Below, in pieces: positions 35,763-44,257 of a stretch of DNA of 64,000 bases. A program made the translations under genes and the position numbers. The notes under the pieces were generated by a model, which saw only the letters and a list, made by a program, of their open reading frames with translations, was not told the DNA's origin and did not search any database. The DNA is taken from the IMG/VR virus record IMGVR_UViG_3300017613_001944, positions 18,212-82,211 of that record. One strand, given 5' to 3'. How positions within the stretch are numbered: position 1 is the stretch's first letter; each line of letters starts with the position of its first letter. The DNA comes from a virus.

Positions 35763-36578
35763 CTAGTAATCTTCTCCTTCTATGAATGGACCTTCGCCCA
35801 GTTGAGGCCAGCATTTATGGAACCATTGGCAAGCAACTGCCTTTCCCTTCAGGGCCTTCACGTTCTTTGTGCAAGCAAAGTTTTCTGTAAATGGGCTATC
35901 GTATGTGGGCGGCAGCTCTGTCTCCCCCCAATGCTCTTCGTAGAGGGACATCTCTGCTGGCAGTGTTGTGTCCAGTGACCCTGATCTTATCCTTCGGTTA
36001 ACCTGCCCCTCATACCCGATACCGTCATCAGTCTCGAACACTTCAAACTGGGCGAAGTTGTTCCAGCAGCGATAGTATAGGACCACCGGCAGCATCCCGC
36101 CATGGGTCTCGTAGTACAGCTTCTGGTAGGCCAGCGCAGATAGAACGTGGTGCTTGTAGGGTAATCTCTTGGCGTGGAAATTCCAGGGGGCAGTACCCTT
36201 GTGCTCGATGATGACACCACTGGGGAAGTCTTCGCAGGTCTCGACCACGAAGTCAATTCTCCCCGACCAGATGTCATTCCTCACACTTACCTGCTCGTGC
36301 AGATTGTCTTTGAAGATCCAGCGGAAGGTCTCTTGACTGTTGAGCTCGAGCTCGGTGCCCATACGCATCACCTCGATGACGTAATCATCGAACGGATTGG
36401 TCACCTTGTTACCCGTCCTTACCCTGAAAGCGTCCAGGTATGCCTTCCTCACGCACATCCCTAGACTGGATACGAATAGCCGGGGGTCAGTGCCGTCGTG
36501 CTCAATCTCCCATGCCTCGTCCCTCAGTCTTGACGCATCCTTGTACTCCTTTACCATCAAGTCATGTAATTGAATCAT
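35763..36578 (-). CDS. Cas4/RecB-like nuclease with Fe-S cysteines
   Basis: A 271-residue PD-(D/E)XK nuclease: D109 (SGRIDFVVE), E125-x-K127 (IIEHKG) and a QxxxY-like YQKLYY helix at 151-156. Four cysteines, C42 in the N-terminal SSLGMCVRKAY and C236/C250/C256 at the end, match the 4Fe-4S cage of Cas4/AddB-type exonucleases. Phage versions resect DNA ends for recombination. GGAGGAG overlaps the upstream gene's stop, so it is coupled. Confidence 0.75.
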   Translation of the reverse strand: MIQLHDLMVKEYKDASRLRDEAWEIEHDGTDPRLFVSSLGMCVRKAYLDAFRVRTGNKVTNPFDDYVIEVMRMGTELELNSQETFRWIFKDNLHEQVSVRNDIWSGRIDFVVETCEDFPSGVIIEHKGTAPWNFHAKRLPYKHHVLSALAYQKLYYETHGGMLPVVLYYRCWNNFAQFEVFETDDGIGYEGQVNRRIRSGSLDTTLPAEMSLYEEHWGETELPPTYDSPFTENFACTKNVKALKGKAVACQWFHKCWPQLGEGPFIEGEDY

Positions 36579-36824
36579 TTACTCCTCCATCTTGTTTAGC
36601 AGATATACTCCGTATGTGTCTCGTGGAACCCAGATACCCTCCTCAACCTCCACGAAGCACCCGTTGATGAGCCTGAACTTGACATTAAGATCAATATCGC
36701 CCTCCAGAGCCCTGCATGCAACGTAGTTTCCCGTCTTCTCAATTGTTATCCCCAGTGCGATCAGTGCTACTAAGAAGAGAGCCACTATTAGCACTGCACA
36801 TGTTACAGAGTACGACTCACTCAT
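36579..36824 (-). CDS. Single-pass membrane protein
   Basis: An 81-residue protein starting at ATG 36824 behind GGAGGGAAG. One transmembrane helix (VTCAVLIVALFLVALIALGIT, residues about 6-27) and a C-terminal 50-residue domain (CRALEGDIDLNVKFRLINGCFVEVEEGIWVP). Function unknown. Confidence 0.6.
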   Translation of the reverse strand: MSESYSVTCAVLIVALFLVALIALGITIEKTGNYVACRALEGDIDLNVKFRLINGCFVEVEEGIWVPRDTYGVYLLNKMEE

Positions 36825-36916
36825 CTTCCCTCCTTTAGCCAGTATATCATCAGCAGGACAATTAGTATAATGTCCAGCCCACACAGAAACATCGCCATAA
36901 CTCTATCTCTTTTCAT
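36821..36916 (-). CDS. Membrane microprotein
   Basis: A 31-residue peptide, MKRDRV followed by one hydrophobic helix (MAMFLCGLDIILIVLLMIYW) and LKEGR. ATG overlaps the upstream TGA and its TGA overlaps the next ATG, and its 3' end carries the next gene's GGAGGG site. Confidence 0.5.
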   Translation of the reverse strand: MKRDRVMAMFLCGLDIILIVLLMIYWLKEGR

Positions 36917-37005
36917 GGTGGAGGAAACAGTATCAGCAGACTAATCACAATAATAGTCAAAAGCAATGCTGCGACGATGTACTTTTCCATTGTTTTATTC
37001 ATCAT
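36913..37005 (-). CDS. Membrane microprotein
   Basis: A 30-residue peptide with one transmembrane helix (KYIVAALLLTIIVISLLILF) and a PPP end. AAGGAGG lies 3-9 nt upstream of ATG 37005. The ATGA overlap with the next gene supports translation. Confidence 0.5.
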   Translation of the reverse strand: MMNKTMEKYIVAALLLTIIVISLLILFPPP

Positions 37006-37011
37006 TCCTCC

Positions 37012-37170
37012 TTATACCAGACTAGCTCTTATCGCCCATAGGATTACGAATGCAACTAACCCAACACCTATAGACAGATCCAGTGGTACCCCGAGATTGT
37101 ATGCAATTGCCCCTGCCAAAAGTGCCCCTGCTCCCATGCCAATAGCATCTTCTACAAACTCACGTAGCAT
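37012..37170 (-). CDS. Two-helix membrane microprotein
   Basis: A 52-residue Gly/Ala-rich protein with two hydrophobic stretches (AIGMGAGALLAGAIAYNLG and LSIGVGLVAFVILWAI). Its start overlaps the 3' end of the methyltransferase gene by 11 nt. Function unknown. Confidence 0.55.
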   Translation of the reverse strand: MLREFVEDAIGMGAGALLAGAIAYNLGVPLDLSIGVGLVAFVILWAIRASLV

Positions 37171-37957
37171 CTGGTAATCCCTCCTGACTGAGTGCCTCCC
37201 CGTCTGTTGTCACAATCTCTACTAGTGGACTTGCCTTCCTGAACTCGAAATCTCTTGTGTCCAGCGAAGAGGTTTCTATGATCCCTCCAGTAGCCTTCTG
37301 CCACTTCTTGTATACTCTGGAGTTGGTTGGCCCATGGTGTGGCGTACTTAGCCCATATTGACAGCTCATTTGCGGCATAATCATCACGCCTCCGCGTTCT
37401 GCAATACGGATGGAGATCTCTGCCACCATCAGGTCTGCCTTGCCTTGATATGACAGCCAGTCTGTAAGATCCTTGTTAATCCCTGGCGGATTGCCAAATG
37501 GTGGATTACTCACTGCAACATCGAATGGTCCATAGGCTTGCTTTAAATGCTGAAGCAGCGGGAGATCAAACACGTCTCCTTCCACCCACATTACGTCTGG
37601 GAACAGTCGCTTGCCCACCTTTACAAACTCTGGGTTGATCTCAATGGCTGCTACTTCATCGTAGTCCTTTCTCCAGGGATCTGAATGGTACAGCCCATAG
37701 ATCAGAGATCCTATCCCCGCGCAGAGATCAATCACCCTGGCGACATCATGGTTGATCTCGAGTTGCATCATTGCCAGACTCATCTCTACCGGCGTGAAGA
37801 ATGATGCACCTATTGTTTGAATGTTCTTGGCGTCGGGATACCAATGGCGGAGGACAAACTCAATCTCCTCATCCTTCAATATCCTACCATTGGTATCCCA
37901 CAGGATAGCCTCAGCCTCCTGAAATAGCTTGGCCTCCTGTTTAGTCAGCTTTGCCAT
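37160..37957 (-). CDS. N6-adenine DNA methyltransferase-like protein
   Basis: A 265-residue Rossmann methyltransferase: FFTP (53-56) and DLCAGIGSL (77-85) bind S-adenosylmethionine, E106 (AIEINPE) is the acidic motif II residue, and NPPF at 151-154 is the catalytic motif of N6-adenine methylases. No target-recognition domain partner or nuclease is encoded nearby, so it is an orphan phage methylase, likely protecting its DNA from restriction or marking it. It follows the DUF932-like gene by overlap. Confidence 0.8.
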   Translation of the reverse strand: MAKLTKQEAKLFQEAEAILWDTNGRILKDEEIEFVLRHWYPDAKNIQTIGASFFTPVEMSLAMMQLEINHDVARVIDLCAGIGSLIYGLYHSDPWRKDYDEVAAIEINPEFVKVGKRLFPDVMWVEGDVFDLPLLQHLKQAYGPFDVAVSNPPFGNPPGINKDLTDWLSYQGKADLMVAEISIRIAERGGVMIMPQMSCQYGLSTPHHGPTNSRVYKKWQKATGGIIETSSLDTRDFEFRKASPLVEIVTTDGEALSQEGLPDAT

Positions 37958-38979
37958 TACCGTTGTTGACTCCTCGTCACCAGTACTGCCCCTGCCATCA
38001 ACTGCATATCAGCCGCCTCGGTGGGGTCATCCATCCTGTTGGCAGCGTGACTAATACCCTGCACCACACCAAACAGAGACTCGTGACCCTCACTGCCGAT
38101 CAGAATCTCGTCACGGGTCTCAGTCGTGAAGCTGTATTCCTCTGCTAGACTGTCGATGTAATCAGCAAAGTCAGGAATCTCCTGCTCTTCAGCCCTTAAT
38201 AGAAGATCCAATCCTTCGGCAGCGCCCTTCAGCACTTCAAAGATAGCCCCCATAAAGAGGCTACGAAGTACTGCCCTACTACCAGTGTGGTTGTGCTCCC
38301 AGCTAAACTCATCTTTGGGGATCACGATGGAGTTGGTGCAACTGTGCCTCTGGATCAGTGGATATGCGCCAATGCGCCGGTTACCGATCTCCCCGGTGGT
38401 GAAGTACCCACCAACAGCATAGCCTCCATCATTGACATCCTTGAACAGCACCCGCAGGTGCAAGATGTCTGGTGTGACAATGGGGTTATGGATCACTGGT
38501 GTCAAGCCATTACCCTTGGAATCGAGAGCTTGCTTCACCCAGCCAAGTGTCTCCGTTACGTCAACGACGGAGAACCTATTGGACAGTACAGCCCTACAGG
38601 TGCTGCCATCGTCATAACCCCTGACAAACCACTCCTTAGCCGTACCGTTCTGATTGTCGGGTAGTCTCTTGACCCAGTGGTTGAGTTGTCGTGCCCTCAT
38701 GCTGGAGGGGCACTGAAGTAGATACTCTCCCGGCAGAGATTTATTCTCCCCAGGCCAACAAGCTACACCCAGCTTCTGACAAATCTGGTTCTTGAATGCC
38801 CAGTCAGTGGGTAGCATTCTGACTTCACTCTCGCCGCTCATGGTGCTCATCAAATCCGGCGGAAGCACTAGCTCTGCGGTGACATCATCAAACTGCACCA
38901 TCTCTCTAGCTGGCACTGGTCCATAGTCCCTTTTCAACTCATCGAACTCGCAACTGGTGTTAATCAATTCATCTAACAT
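37957..38979 (-). CDS. DUF932-like phage protein
   Basis: A 340-residue protein starting at ATG 38979 behind GGAGGTGCAG. A central RAVLSNRFSVVDVTETL segment and a later LRVLFKDVNDGGYAVGGYFTTGEIG core with SWEHNHTGSRAVLRSLF resemble the DUF932 (phage/plasmid-like TIGR03299) family, whose role is unknown. Predicted mixed alpha/beta with a long C-terminal helix. Confidence 0.55.
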   Translation of the reverse strand: MLDELINTSCEFDELKRDYGPVPAREMVQFDDVTAELVLPPDLMSTMSGESEVRMLPTDWAFKNQICQKLGVACWPGENKSLPGEYLLQCPSSMRARQLNHWVKRLPDNQNGTAKEWFVRGYDDGSTCRAVLSNRFSVVDVTETLGWVKQALDSKGNGLTPVIHNPIVTPDILHLRVLFKDVNDGGYAVGGYFTTGEIGNRRIGAYPLIQRHSCTNSIVIPKDEFSWEHNHTGSRAVLRSLFMGAIFEVLKGAAEGLDLLLRAEEQEIPDFADYIDSLAEEYSFTTETRDEILIGSEGHESLFGVVQGISHAANRMDDPTEAADMQLMAGAVLVTRSQQR

Positions 38980-39382
38980 TCTGCACCTCCTGTAGAAAAT
39001 CTGCAAACTGTTCGGCTTGCTCTTGGGTGAGAGATATAACAGTGTGTTTGTATCCGGGACGTACATCTAATCCCTCTATTGGAATTAGATCTTTTATCTT
39101 GTCGCTTAGTTTCTGCCTTTCTCTTGATCTTTCTCTTGCTTTTTCGTGCTTTTTCTCTCTCTCTTCTACTAGCTCGACTTCCTTATCCCACGTATGCTTT
39201 AGGTTGCGTGCAGGGATATTTCTCTCTGAGAGACTTCTGACATCCTGTACCCTTACACCTGGATATGTGTAATAACCCAGCTTGACACCTTTTTCTATTA
39301 CCATCACTCTGTTTGGCTTCCAGTCGCCTCTCCATTTGCAGTAGGCGTACTCTTTCCCGACCTCTATATCTGTGTATCTCAT
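38969..39382 (-). CDS. Charged helical hypothetical protein
   Basis: A 137-residue protein. N-terminal 55 residues look like a small SH3-like beta barrel (VGKEYAYCKWRGDWKPNRVMVIEKG), followed by a highly charged helix (EEREKKHEKARERSRERQKL) and a C-terminal segment. ATG 39382 overlaps the stop of the zinc-ribbon gene before it. Confidence 0.55.
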   Translation of the reverse strand: MRYTDIEVGKEYAYCKWRGDWKPNRVMVIEKGVKLGYYTYPGVRVQDVRSLSERNIPARNLKHTWDKEVELVEEREKKHEKARERSRERQKLSDKIKDLIPIEGLDVRPGYKHTVISLTQEQAEQFADFLQEVQNVR

Positions 39383-39486
39383 TTGGTCTCCCACTTATAC
39401 CAGCCGCACATCTTGCAGCGATACCAACCGTCCCTCCACTCGAATGGCCTAGCACGTTTACATCCCTCACAGTACCAGATAATCAT
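39379..39486 (-). CDS. Zinc-ribbon microprotein
   Basis: A 35-residue peptide with two CxxC pairs (WYCEGCKRA...YRCKMCGWY) separated by 14 residues, enough for a complete rubredoxin-like zinc ribbon. ATGA overlaps at both ends show it is part of the operon. Confidence 0.55.
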   Translation of the reverse strand: MIIWYCEGCKRARPFEWRDGWYRCKMCGWYKWETK

Positions 39487-39653
39487 TTATCTTGACTCCA
39501 CTCCGCCGCGACACAGGCTTCGTCAAAGAGCAGTTCCATCTGACAAAAGTCACACATCTCAAGATGTTCTACCCAGCAATCCAGACACATATTGGATCTG
39601 AATGGATTCTCCATTCCCTCTTGCACATGCACACAGGTGTCTTCGCAGTTCAC
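39483..39653 (-). CDS. Cysteine-rich small protein
   Basis: A 56-residue acidic protein with GTG start and AAAGGAGCG upstream. Seven cysteines (CEDTC, MCLDCW, MCDFCQM, C) suggest binding of one or two zinc ions. Function unknown. Confidence 0.5.
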   Translation of the reverse strand: MNCEDTCVHVQEGMENPFRSNMCLDCWVEHLEMCDFCQMELLFDEACVAAEWSQDK

Positions 39654-40075
39654 TGGCGCTCCTTTATAGCATACTCTTCAGATGTCTCTACTACATATTC
39701 TGCGATGGCACTTCTCATCTTACGCATCGCCTTCCATAATGGGGTTTGATCTGCCGTACCCTCACTGCATTGGTACAGCCAGCTTCTCAGGAATTTGTAT
39801 ATTTGCATGGTTGTGACGTTAAGAGTGAATGCCCACTTGAAGTTGAGCTCCCTGAACTCACTTGCTTGCCCAGGGCCATATCTAGCATCGACGGCTCTGA
39901 CATTCAGGTCAAACATATCATGAGCTAGTCTTGCCTCATCTCCGCTCTCAAGATGGTAACCAATGGGCTCCAGGATGGTTCTATAGCTGCGCTCAAAGTG
40001 AGGATCTCTCTGCTTGAGTATCAGCCAAGACACTACCTCATTGATAACTCTATCGTCCACTACAAAGGCGCTCAT
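39650..40075 (-). CDS. Hypothetical protein
   Basis: A 141-residue helical protein (VINEVVSWLILKQRDPHFERSYRTILEPIG...MQIYKFLRSWLYQCSEG). No membrane segment or known motif. Overlaps both neighbours by 4 nt, so translated in series. Confidence 0.55.
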   Translation of the reverse strand: MSAFVVDDRVINEVVSWLILKQRDPHFERSYRTILEPIGYHLESGDEARLAHDMFDLNVRAVDARYGPGQASEFRELNFKWAFTLNVTTMQIYKFLRSWLYQCSEGTADQTPLWKAMRKMRSAIAEYVVETSEEYAIKERQ

Positions 40076-40323
40076 TCTTGCCCCGCTATCGTGTTCCAGT
40101 TCTCAAAGAAGTAGTCGTAATAGATACAGCCGTAGTATGCAAATGAGGTTGACATACTACCATCATCCTCCTCATCAGGGCGTGTCTCAAACCGAATGTC
40201 TATAAAGCGGTTGTCCTCCATGTTCTTGACGAACCAAGCCATGTCTTTCAGTAACTCGGCGGGGTCTCCATTCAAAAACTCTACACTCTTTGATCTGCCG
40301 TATCTATACGTTATCTTCGTCAT
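40072..40323 (-). CDS. Hypothetical protein
   Basis: An 83-residue acidic alpha/beta protein starting MTKITYRYGRSKSVEFLNG and ending with an aromatic segment (YYGCIYYDYFFENWN). GAGGTGC lies upstream of its ATG. Unrecognised. Confidence 0.5.
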   Translation of the reverse strand: MTKITYRYGRSKSVEFLNGDPAELLKDMAWFVKNMEDNRFIDIRFETRPDEEDDGSMSTSFAYYGCIYYDYFFENWNTIAGQE

Positions 40324-40495
40324 CTAGCACCTCCATAAACTCAGGCCATAGGTGTACCGAGTACATGCTAACCTTGTCCCACAGCCCCATCCTTGCCTTT
40401 TCTATTGCTACCTCTTTACTGAATGCGGATACGTGAAGGATAAACTCTCGCCGGTACTGTATCAGATATTCTTTTTGCAGCTTACTCTTCGACAC
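40304..40495 (-). CDS. Hypothetical protein
   Basis: A 63-residue basic helical protein with a GTG start inside the end of the SWIM-domain gene. Sequence SKEVAIEKARMGLWDKVSMY suggests a helix. Overlaps its neighbours by 14-20 nt. Unrecognised. Confidence 0.45.
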   Translation of the reverse strand: MSKSKLQKEYLIQYRREFILHVSAFSKEVAIEKARMGLWDKVSMYSVHLWPEFMEVLDDEDNV

Positions 40496-40907
40496 TCGGG
40501 TTTGTCCTTTCCATTTCGTAGAATGGACCTAGCTTGTTGGGATGCTTTCTAATTGTGAGAAACTTCTTCACATTCTCTCCTGCCCTCCACTCCCAATAGT
40601 GAGACTCTGTCTCACATTTCCAGAAAGGTCCCTGACATCTGAATGGGAATGTCACTTCAATGTCATGTCCACACACTGGGCACGTTTCTGGAATATTCCG
40701 AATGAGAACCTTCCCTTCGACGCGGGTAGCTCTCTTCCCGCCGTCCTTGAGGTAATTCTCAACTGCTTTGATGTGCTTGCACACTGCATACTCTGTCCCG
40801 CCGCAACTGCACTTCTTATCGGTATTGACAGAGTGCATGTGCAGCATGGTACCATCCCACTCTGATGTGAAGTAGTGCCACGTTCTAGGCGTTACGTCTA
40901 TCGTCAT
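40482..40907 (-). CDS. SWIM-type zinc-finger protein
   Basis: A 141-residue protein. CSCGGTEYAVCKHIKAV (residues about 33-49) fits the SWIM finger CxC...CxH, and CPVCGHD plus CQGPFWKCE add a second zinc site. SWIM domains bind DNA or protein, often in recombination and chromatin proteins. GGGAGAAAAC precedes the ATG. Confidence 0.6.
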   Translation of the reverse strand: MTIDVTPRTWHYFTSEWDGTMLHMHSVNTDKKCSCGGTEYAVCKHIKAVENYLKDGGKRATRVEGKVLIRNIPETCPVCGHDIEVTFPFRCQGPFWKCETESHYWEWRAGENVKKFLTIRKHPNKLGPFYEMERTNPSVEE

Positions 40908-41191
40908 GTTTTCTCCCAGCAGTCCCGGTATATGGGATTGTGGCTCACTATTCTTGCCTCTCCATCAAGCCCCTTCTCGATGATCTTACAAGAGAACTTT
41001 GGCATATCTAGGATGCAGGGCCAGGTACCGTAAGAATTGTCATTCTTCCAGGCCAGGTACCTGGCTTGACTGTGGTTTCTGGCTATCACCAACTCCGCTA
41101 TGCAGTATGGCTCATAGTAGAATACGTTACCCTCACGGCATATCCACATCTTATCCTGTAGTTCTTCTGATAGCACGAAGTATAGATTCAC
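40904..41191 (-). CDS. Hypothetical protein
   Basis: A 95-residue alpha/beta protein with GTG start behind GGAGGACTA. EGNVFYYEPYCIAELVIARNHSQARYLAWKNDN is unrecognised. Such short host-takeover-sized proteins fill this region. Confidence 0.5.
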   Translation of the reverse strand: MNLYFVLSEELQDKMWICREGNVFYYEPYCIAELVIARNHSQARYLAWKNDNSYGTWPCILDMPKFSCKIIEKGLDGEARIVSHNPIYRDCWEKT

Positions 41192-41346
41192 TAGTCCTCC
41201 TCTTCGTCATCTTCTTCAAGGTCTTTACCGCCGCAGTTGGGACAGTAGCTAAAGTCCTGGTCATCCAGATCATCAGTCAGAGCAACCAGTTCGTCTGGTT
41301 CCCCTTGCCAAAGGCACTCATTGCATATCAGATACACAGTCATCAT
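41191..41346 (-). CDS. Zinc-ribbon microprotein with acidic tail
   Basis: A 51-residue protein: CNECLW...YCPNCGGKD zinc ribbon and a strongly acidic end (LEEDDEEED). AAAGGAAAT precedes tandem ATGs; the first, at 41346, is used here. It is separated from the helicase gene by a small hairpin repeat. Confidence 0.55.
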   Translation of the reverse strand: MMTVYLICNECLWQGEPDELVALTDDLDDQDFSYCPNCGGKDLEEDDEEED

Positions 41347-41362
41347 ATTTCCTTTCACCCAA

Positions 41363-41381
41363 CCCCCGCCGGAGGCGACAA
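41363..41381 (-). repeat. Intergenic hairpin repeat (copy 1)
   Basis: On the - strand TTGTCGCC-TCC-GGCGGGGG folds into a 4-5 bp GC stem with a three-base loop, just after the helicase stop. Near-identical copies lie at 57718, 60291 and 62737. It may act as a terminator-like or RNA-processing hairpin. Confidence 0.55.
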
Positions 41382-41384
41382 CGG

Positions 41385-42746
41385 TTACACTATTGCAATC
41401 CCCTCCACAATACGGCGGTGCCTGGTCTCAATCCAGTAGTCCTTGTACTTCTCGCGTGGGTCTATGGTATGTCCATTCTCATCTACAAGGATGGTTGCTC
41501 TCGCCTTCCAGCACTTCCCTCTCATCATCTTGTTACCCATGGCGTCGATGAGGTTCATCGACCAGAGATGGATCATCGTTGACGCAATGTTTTGGACTAC
41601 TGATCCACCAAACTGGGCGTCAGGTCCCCTCTCCTCCTCCTGCCGAGCCCCCTTGGTGTACTGGTTTAACATCACACCGACGTGATTGTTTCTGCTAACT
41701 GCTTGCAGAGTTTTTGAGAACAGGGATATGTACCTTTGGTACTCCCTCATATTGCTAGCTGCCTCGCTTTGTCCTACGATAGCGAAGGCGTGGTCTATTA
41801 TCACTAGGCTTGGTTCTGTAATGGATGAGACGATTGATACTACTTCGTCCTCTCCACGGCTAGTCCTGTATATTCTTATTGGCAAATCTCCGTAGTACTC
41901 ATCCCATAAGTCACGCACTTTCTTTAGATTGTTCTTGGTTCTGTATCCAAAGTCGTAGCGTATTCTCTGGGCGAAGCTGGCATCCAATTTGCCTGTCTGT
42001 AATAGCATACCCATCTTGATCTCGAGCTGATCCGTCTCTGCTGCAATTATCACAGTTGATACAGGTGGACGCGGCTTGAAACCTGGCGGGTCCATGATGG
42101 TTATACCTCTAACGTTGGCTGTCGCCATCTGGATAGCACCAGTAGTCTTACCTGCCCCCGGATCTCCCGCTATGAAGTGGAGTTCTCCCGACACTAAACG
42201 TAACCACTCATCAATGAACGGTATTCCGGTGAAGGTGAACCATCCATCGGCACCCTCCAACTGATCTGCTGGGTTGGTGGTGAGAGGATTCCTCATCCTC
42301 ACGTAGCGTGTACTGAGCCTGTCTAGCTCTGACTGAGAGACAACAATCCTCTCCTGGGGATCTGTCTCCTCATCGTAGGCTGATGTGATTAGCTCCCTGC
42401 CCACCAGGATCTCCTCCCGGCGCACAGCCTTGCTGATTACAATCTTGATCCAAGTCTCCACTTCATCTAGTGGTACCTCTGGCGGCTCCTTCAATAGCTT
42501 CTGTACTTTAGTGTTCCACCTGTCTCTTATTACCAGGTATTCATACAGTGTCTCTGGTGTAACTACATCACCATCGTCCCTGAGTGCCACGATGCCCTCC
42601 CACATCCAGCCAAGGTATATCCAGTGAAAATCTTCCACACTCAGCCCTCTTCCCTGAGCCATGGGGATCACTTTGTCTGGATAGGACAGCCCTGCTGTTA
42701 CAAGTCTTCTCTCTGCCTCAATGCTACGTGGTTGTTCTCTTGGCAT
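41385..42746 (-). CDS. DnaB-like replicative helicase
   Basis: A 453-residue RecA-fold protein. The helical N-terminal domain (to about 150) resembles the DnaB primase-interaction domain; Walker A GDPGAGKTT is at 194-202, AAETDQLEIKMGM follows as the DnaB-type motif 1a, Walker B LVIIDH is near residue 312, and NQY(T)KG near 353 is the expected motif 3. It unwinds DNA at the phage fork. GGAAGGAGC precedes its ATG and it overlaps the upstream gene by 49 nt. Confidence 0.8.
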   Translation of the reverse strand: MPREQPRSIEAERRLVTAGLSYPDKVIPMAQGRGLSVEDFHWIYLGWMWEGIVALRDDGDVVTPETLYEYLVIRDRWNTKVQKLLKEPPEVPLDEVETWIKIVISKAVRREEILVGRELITSAYDEETDPQERIVVSQSELDRLSTRYVRMRNPLTTNPADQLEGADGWFTFTGIPFIDEWLRLVSGELHFIAGDPGAGKTTGAIQMATANVRGITIMDPPGFKPRPPVSTVIIAAETDQLEIKMGMLLQTGKLDASFAQRIRYDFGYRTKNNLKKVRDLWDEYYGDLPIRIYRTSRGEDEVVSIVSSITEPSLVIIDHAFAIVGQSEAASNMREYQRYISLFSKTLQAVSRNNHVGVMLNQYTKGARQEEERGPDAQFGGSVVQNIASTMIHLWSMNLIDAMGNKMMRGKCWKARATILVDENGHTIDPREKYKDYWIETRHRRIVEGIAIV

Positions 42747-43123
42747 GATGCTCCTTCCTGTACTTTATACCAGTCAGCCCACTGCCCACAGTAGCCGTGT
42801 CTCTTCTGCCCTGACACCGCCTCGCCGGGGTTAATTGGCTGTAAACATATCCAGCTATGCTTGACTGCCAGGTCCTTGTATTGCCAGTGACAATTGCAGC
42901 AGCATTTCCCCAGTATCTCAAGTCTACACTCCGGGTCAGTGATACGCTTCTTTGTTGATCCGATCACGCGCCATATAGCACCCGACGCACGCTCCTTAAT
43001 CACCATCCCAATAGGCCAACAGCCTATTGACAGTGTCTCTGCGAAGTCTAGCTTACCAAACTTTGCCCCACTGTACATCCTGTCGGGGCAGTAGATCACC
43101 TTGAACGCATTACTTGTTGTCAT
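42698..43123 (-). CDS. Cysteine-rich hypothetical protein
   Basis: A 141-residue protein with a beta N-terminal half and clustered cysteines (LGKCCCNCHWQY...SWICLQP...HGYCGQW), a probable zinc site. Directly upstream of the helicase and overlapping it. It could be a helicase-associated or primase-zinc-like factor, but no primase motif is visible. Confidence 0.5.
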   Translation of the reverse strand: MTTSNAFKVIYCPDRMYSGAKFGKLDFAETLSIGCWPIGMVIKERASGAIWRVIGSTKKRITDPECRLEILGKCCCNCHWQYKDLAVKHSWICLQPINPGEAVSGQKRHGYCGQWADWYKVQEGASCQENNHVALRQREDL

Positions 43124-43729
43124 TTACTCCTCGACTATGAAGGTGTAACCGTATTGTCTGCTCTTGGCTAGTCCCAGTGAACGACCATTCTGGCGACCAT
43201 CTCTGTTGTGCCAGTACACCAGGACAGGAGCATAGAGGATGAGATCATCTACTTCTTGATCCCGTTGACTGTATGAAAAGTTAATTATCTGTGAGTGGTG
43301 GACAAAGAACACAATATGTCCTTCGTCTCTCATTGTTCTTGCCAAGATCCCAGCGTACTCACTGGAGTCCTTGCTTGGTGGCTTGAGCATTGGCTCCTTG
43401 CTAACCCCCAAGGGGTTTCTCTCCAGGCCACTGTAGTATTCCTCTACTTTGATCTTGGCTGTGGATGCTATCCTGCTCTTGTTCCATATCTTTGGGATTG
43501 GATAGCTTAACCCGGCAGCTTGAATTGCCCACTGTGCTTCTTTTGATCGGTGTTCCCACTCGTGATAGGGGCAGCGCCGGGGCTCATTATCTACGAATAG
43601 ATTGGGCCATGTACCTTCTGCGTTATCACAGGCACACGTTGCTCTCTCTTTATAGAAATGTATATACGATAGGCAGATGCTGCGGATCACGGGGGTCTTT
43701 ATGGTGGCGTAATCAAAGGATGTTGTCAC
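43124..43729 (-). CDS. Hypothetical protein with N-terminal zinc site
   Basis: A 201-residue protein with GTG start. CACDNAEG...RRCPYHEWEHRS may bind zinc; the C-terminal half (GHIVFFVHHSQIINFSY...DDLILYAPVLVYWHNRDG) is alpha/beta. Stop is directly next to the following start. Function unknown. Confidence 0.5.
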   Translation of the reverse strand: MTTSFDYATIKTPVIRSICLSYIHFYKERATCACDNAEGTWPNLFVDNEPRRCPYHEWEHRSKEAQWAIQAAGLSYPIPKIWNKSRIASTAKIKVEEYYSGLERNPLGVSKEPMLKPPSKDSSEYAGILARTMRDEGHIVFFVHHSQIINFSYSQRDQEVDDLILYAPVLVYWHNRDGRQNGRSLGLAKSRQYGYTFIVEE

Positions 43730-44159
43730 CCACTTTCTCCTCTCTAATTCCTTGCTTACGTGCTTTCTTGTGAAGTGTGTTGATGGTGAAGGCCATGGTA
43801 CCTCTGCCCTTGCGTTGCTTTACGCAGTAGTCTATGGTTCTACGTACATCAGAATCACTTAGCGTGGACACCGCCTCACTCCAGCGGTGGTACTGTGCGC
43901 CATTCTTGAATTTCTCTGTCCCTACTTGTTCCATCAGGTATATAGCTAGATCTGTTTCTGGAAAGAGGAAAAGTTGGTCCCACTCTTTGCTGTAGAGCCA
44001 CACTACCCGCTCATCACACACTTCACATCTGTCTACCTGTTGTGTCAGTTGTTCCCCGCATTTGCAGTACCCCGTGTATTCGGATGCGATGAACGGATCG
44101 TAGTGGTCCCCGAGTCCTCGTGTGATATTTCGTAAGTTGAGTGTTGTGTACTTCCGCAT
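43713..44159 (-). CDS. Zinc-ribbon hypothetical protein
   Basis: A 148-residue protein. YCKCGEQLTQQVDRCEVCDE is a zinc ribbon (residues about 31-50) and the rest is helical and basic (RRTIDYCVKQRKGRGTMAFTINTLHKKARKQ). There is no good ribosome site before ATG 44159, so the true start could be further in, or it could be translated from the overlapping upstream frame. Confidence 0.5.
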   Translation of the reverse strand: MRKYTTLNLRNITRGLGDHYDPFIASEYTGYCKCGEQLTQQVDRCEVCDERVVWLYSKEWDQLFLFPETDLAIYLMEQVGTEKFKNGAQYHRWSEAVSTLSDSDVRRTIDYCVKQRKGRGTMAFTINTLHKKARKQGIREEKVGDNIL

Positions 44160-44257
44160 CTACATTTACACCTCATCGCTTCACTATAGGATCTGCACGG
44201 TTCTTTCCTTTGCTTGCCGCAGTTCAGACAAGTCACATAGATCTCAGGTGATGACAA
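44045..44257 (-). CDS. Possible zinc-ribbon protein overlapping next gene
   Basis: A 70-codon frame from TTG 44257. The first 35 residues (CLNCGKQRKEPCRSYSEAMRCKCRCG) look like a real Cys-rich ribbon and fill the gap between genes. The rest lies out of frame within the 43713 gene and looks unnatural. Either a real short gene with a long overlap, or two genes joined by frameshift. Low confidence. Confidence 0.35.
   Translation of the reverse strand: MSSPEIYVTCLNCGKQRKEPCRSYSEAMRCKCRCGSTQHSTYEISHEDSGTTTIRSSHPNTRGTANAGNN

Noticed and set aside
43069-43080. ACTGTACAT inside a coding gene
   Set aside because: No TTGACA/-10 pair with 17-bp spacing surrounds it; probably chance.
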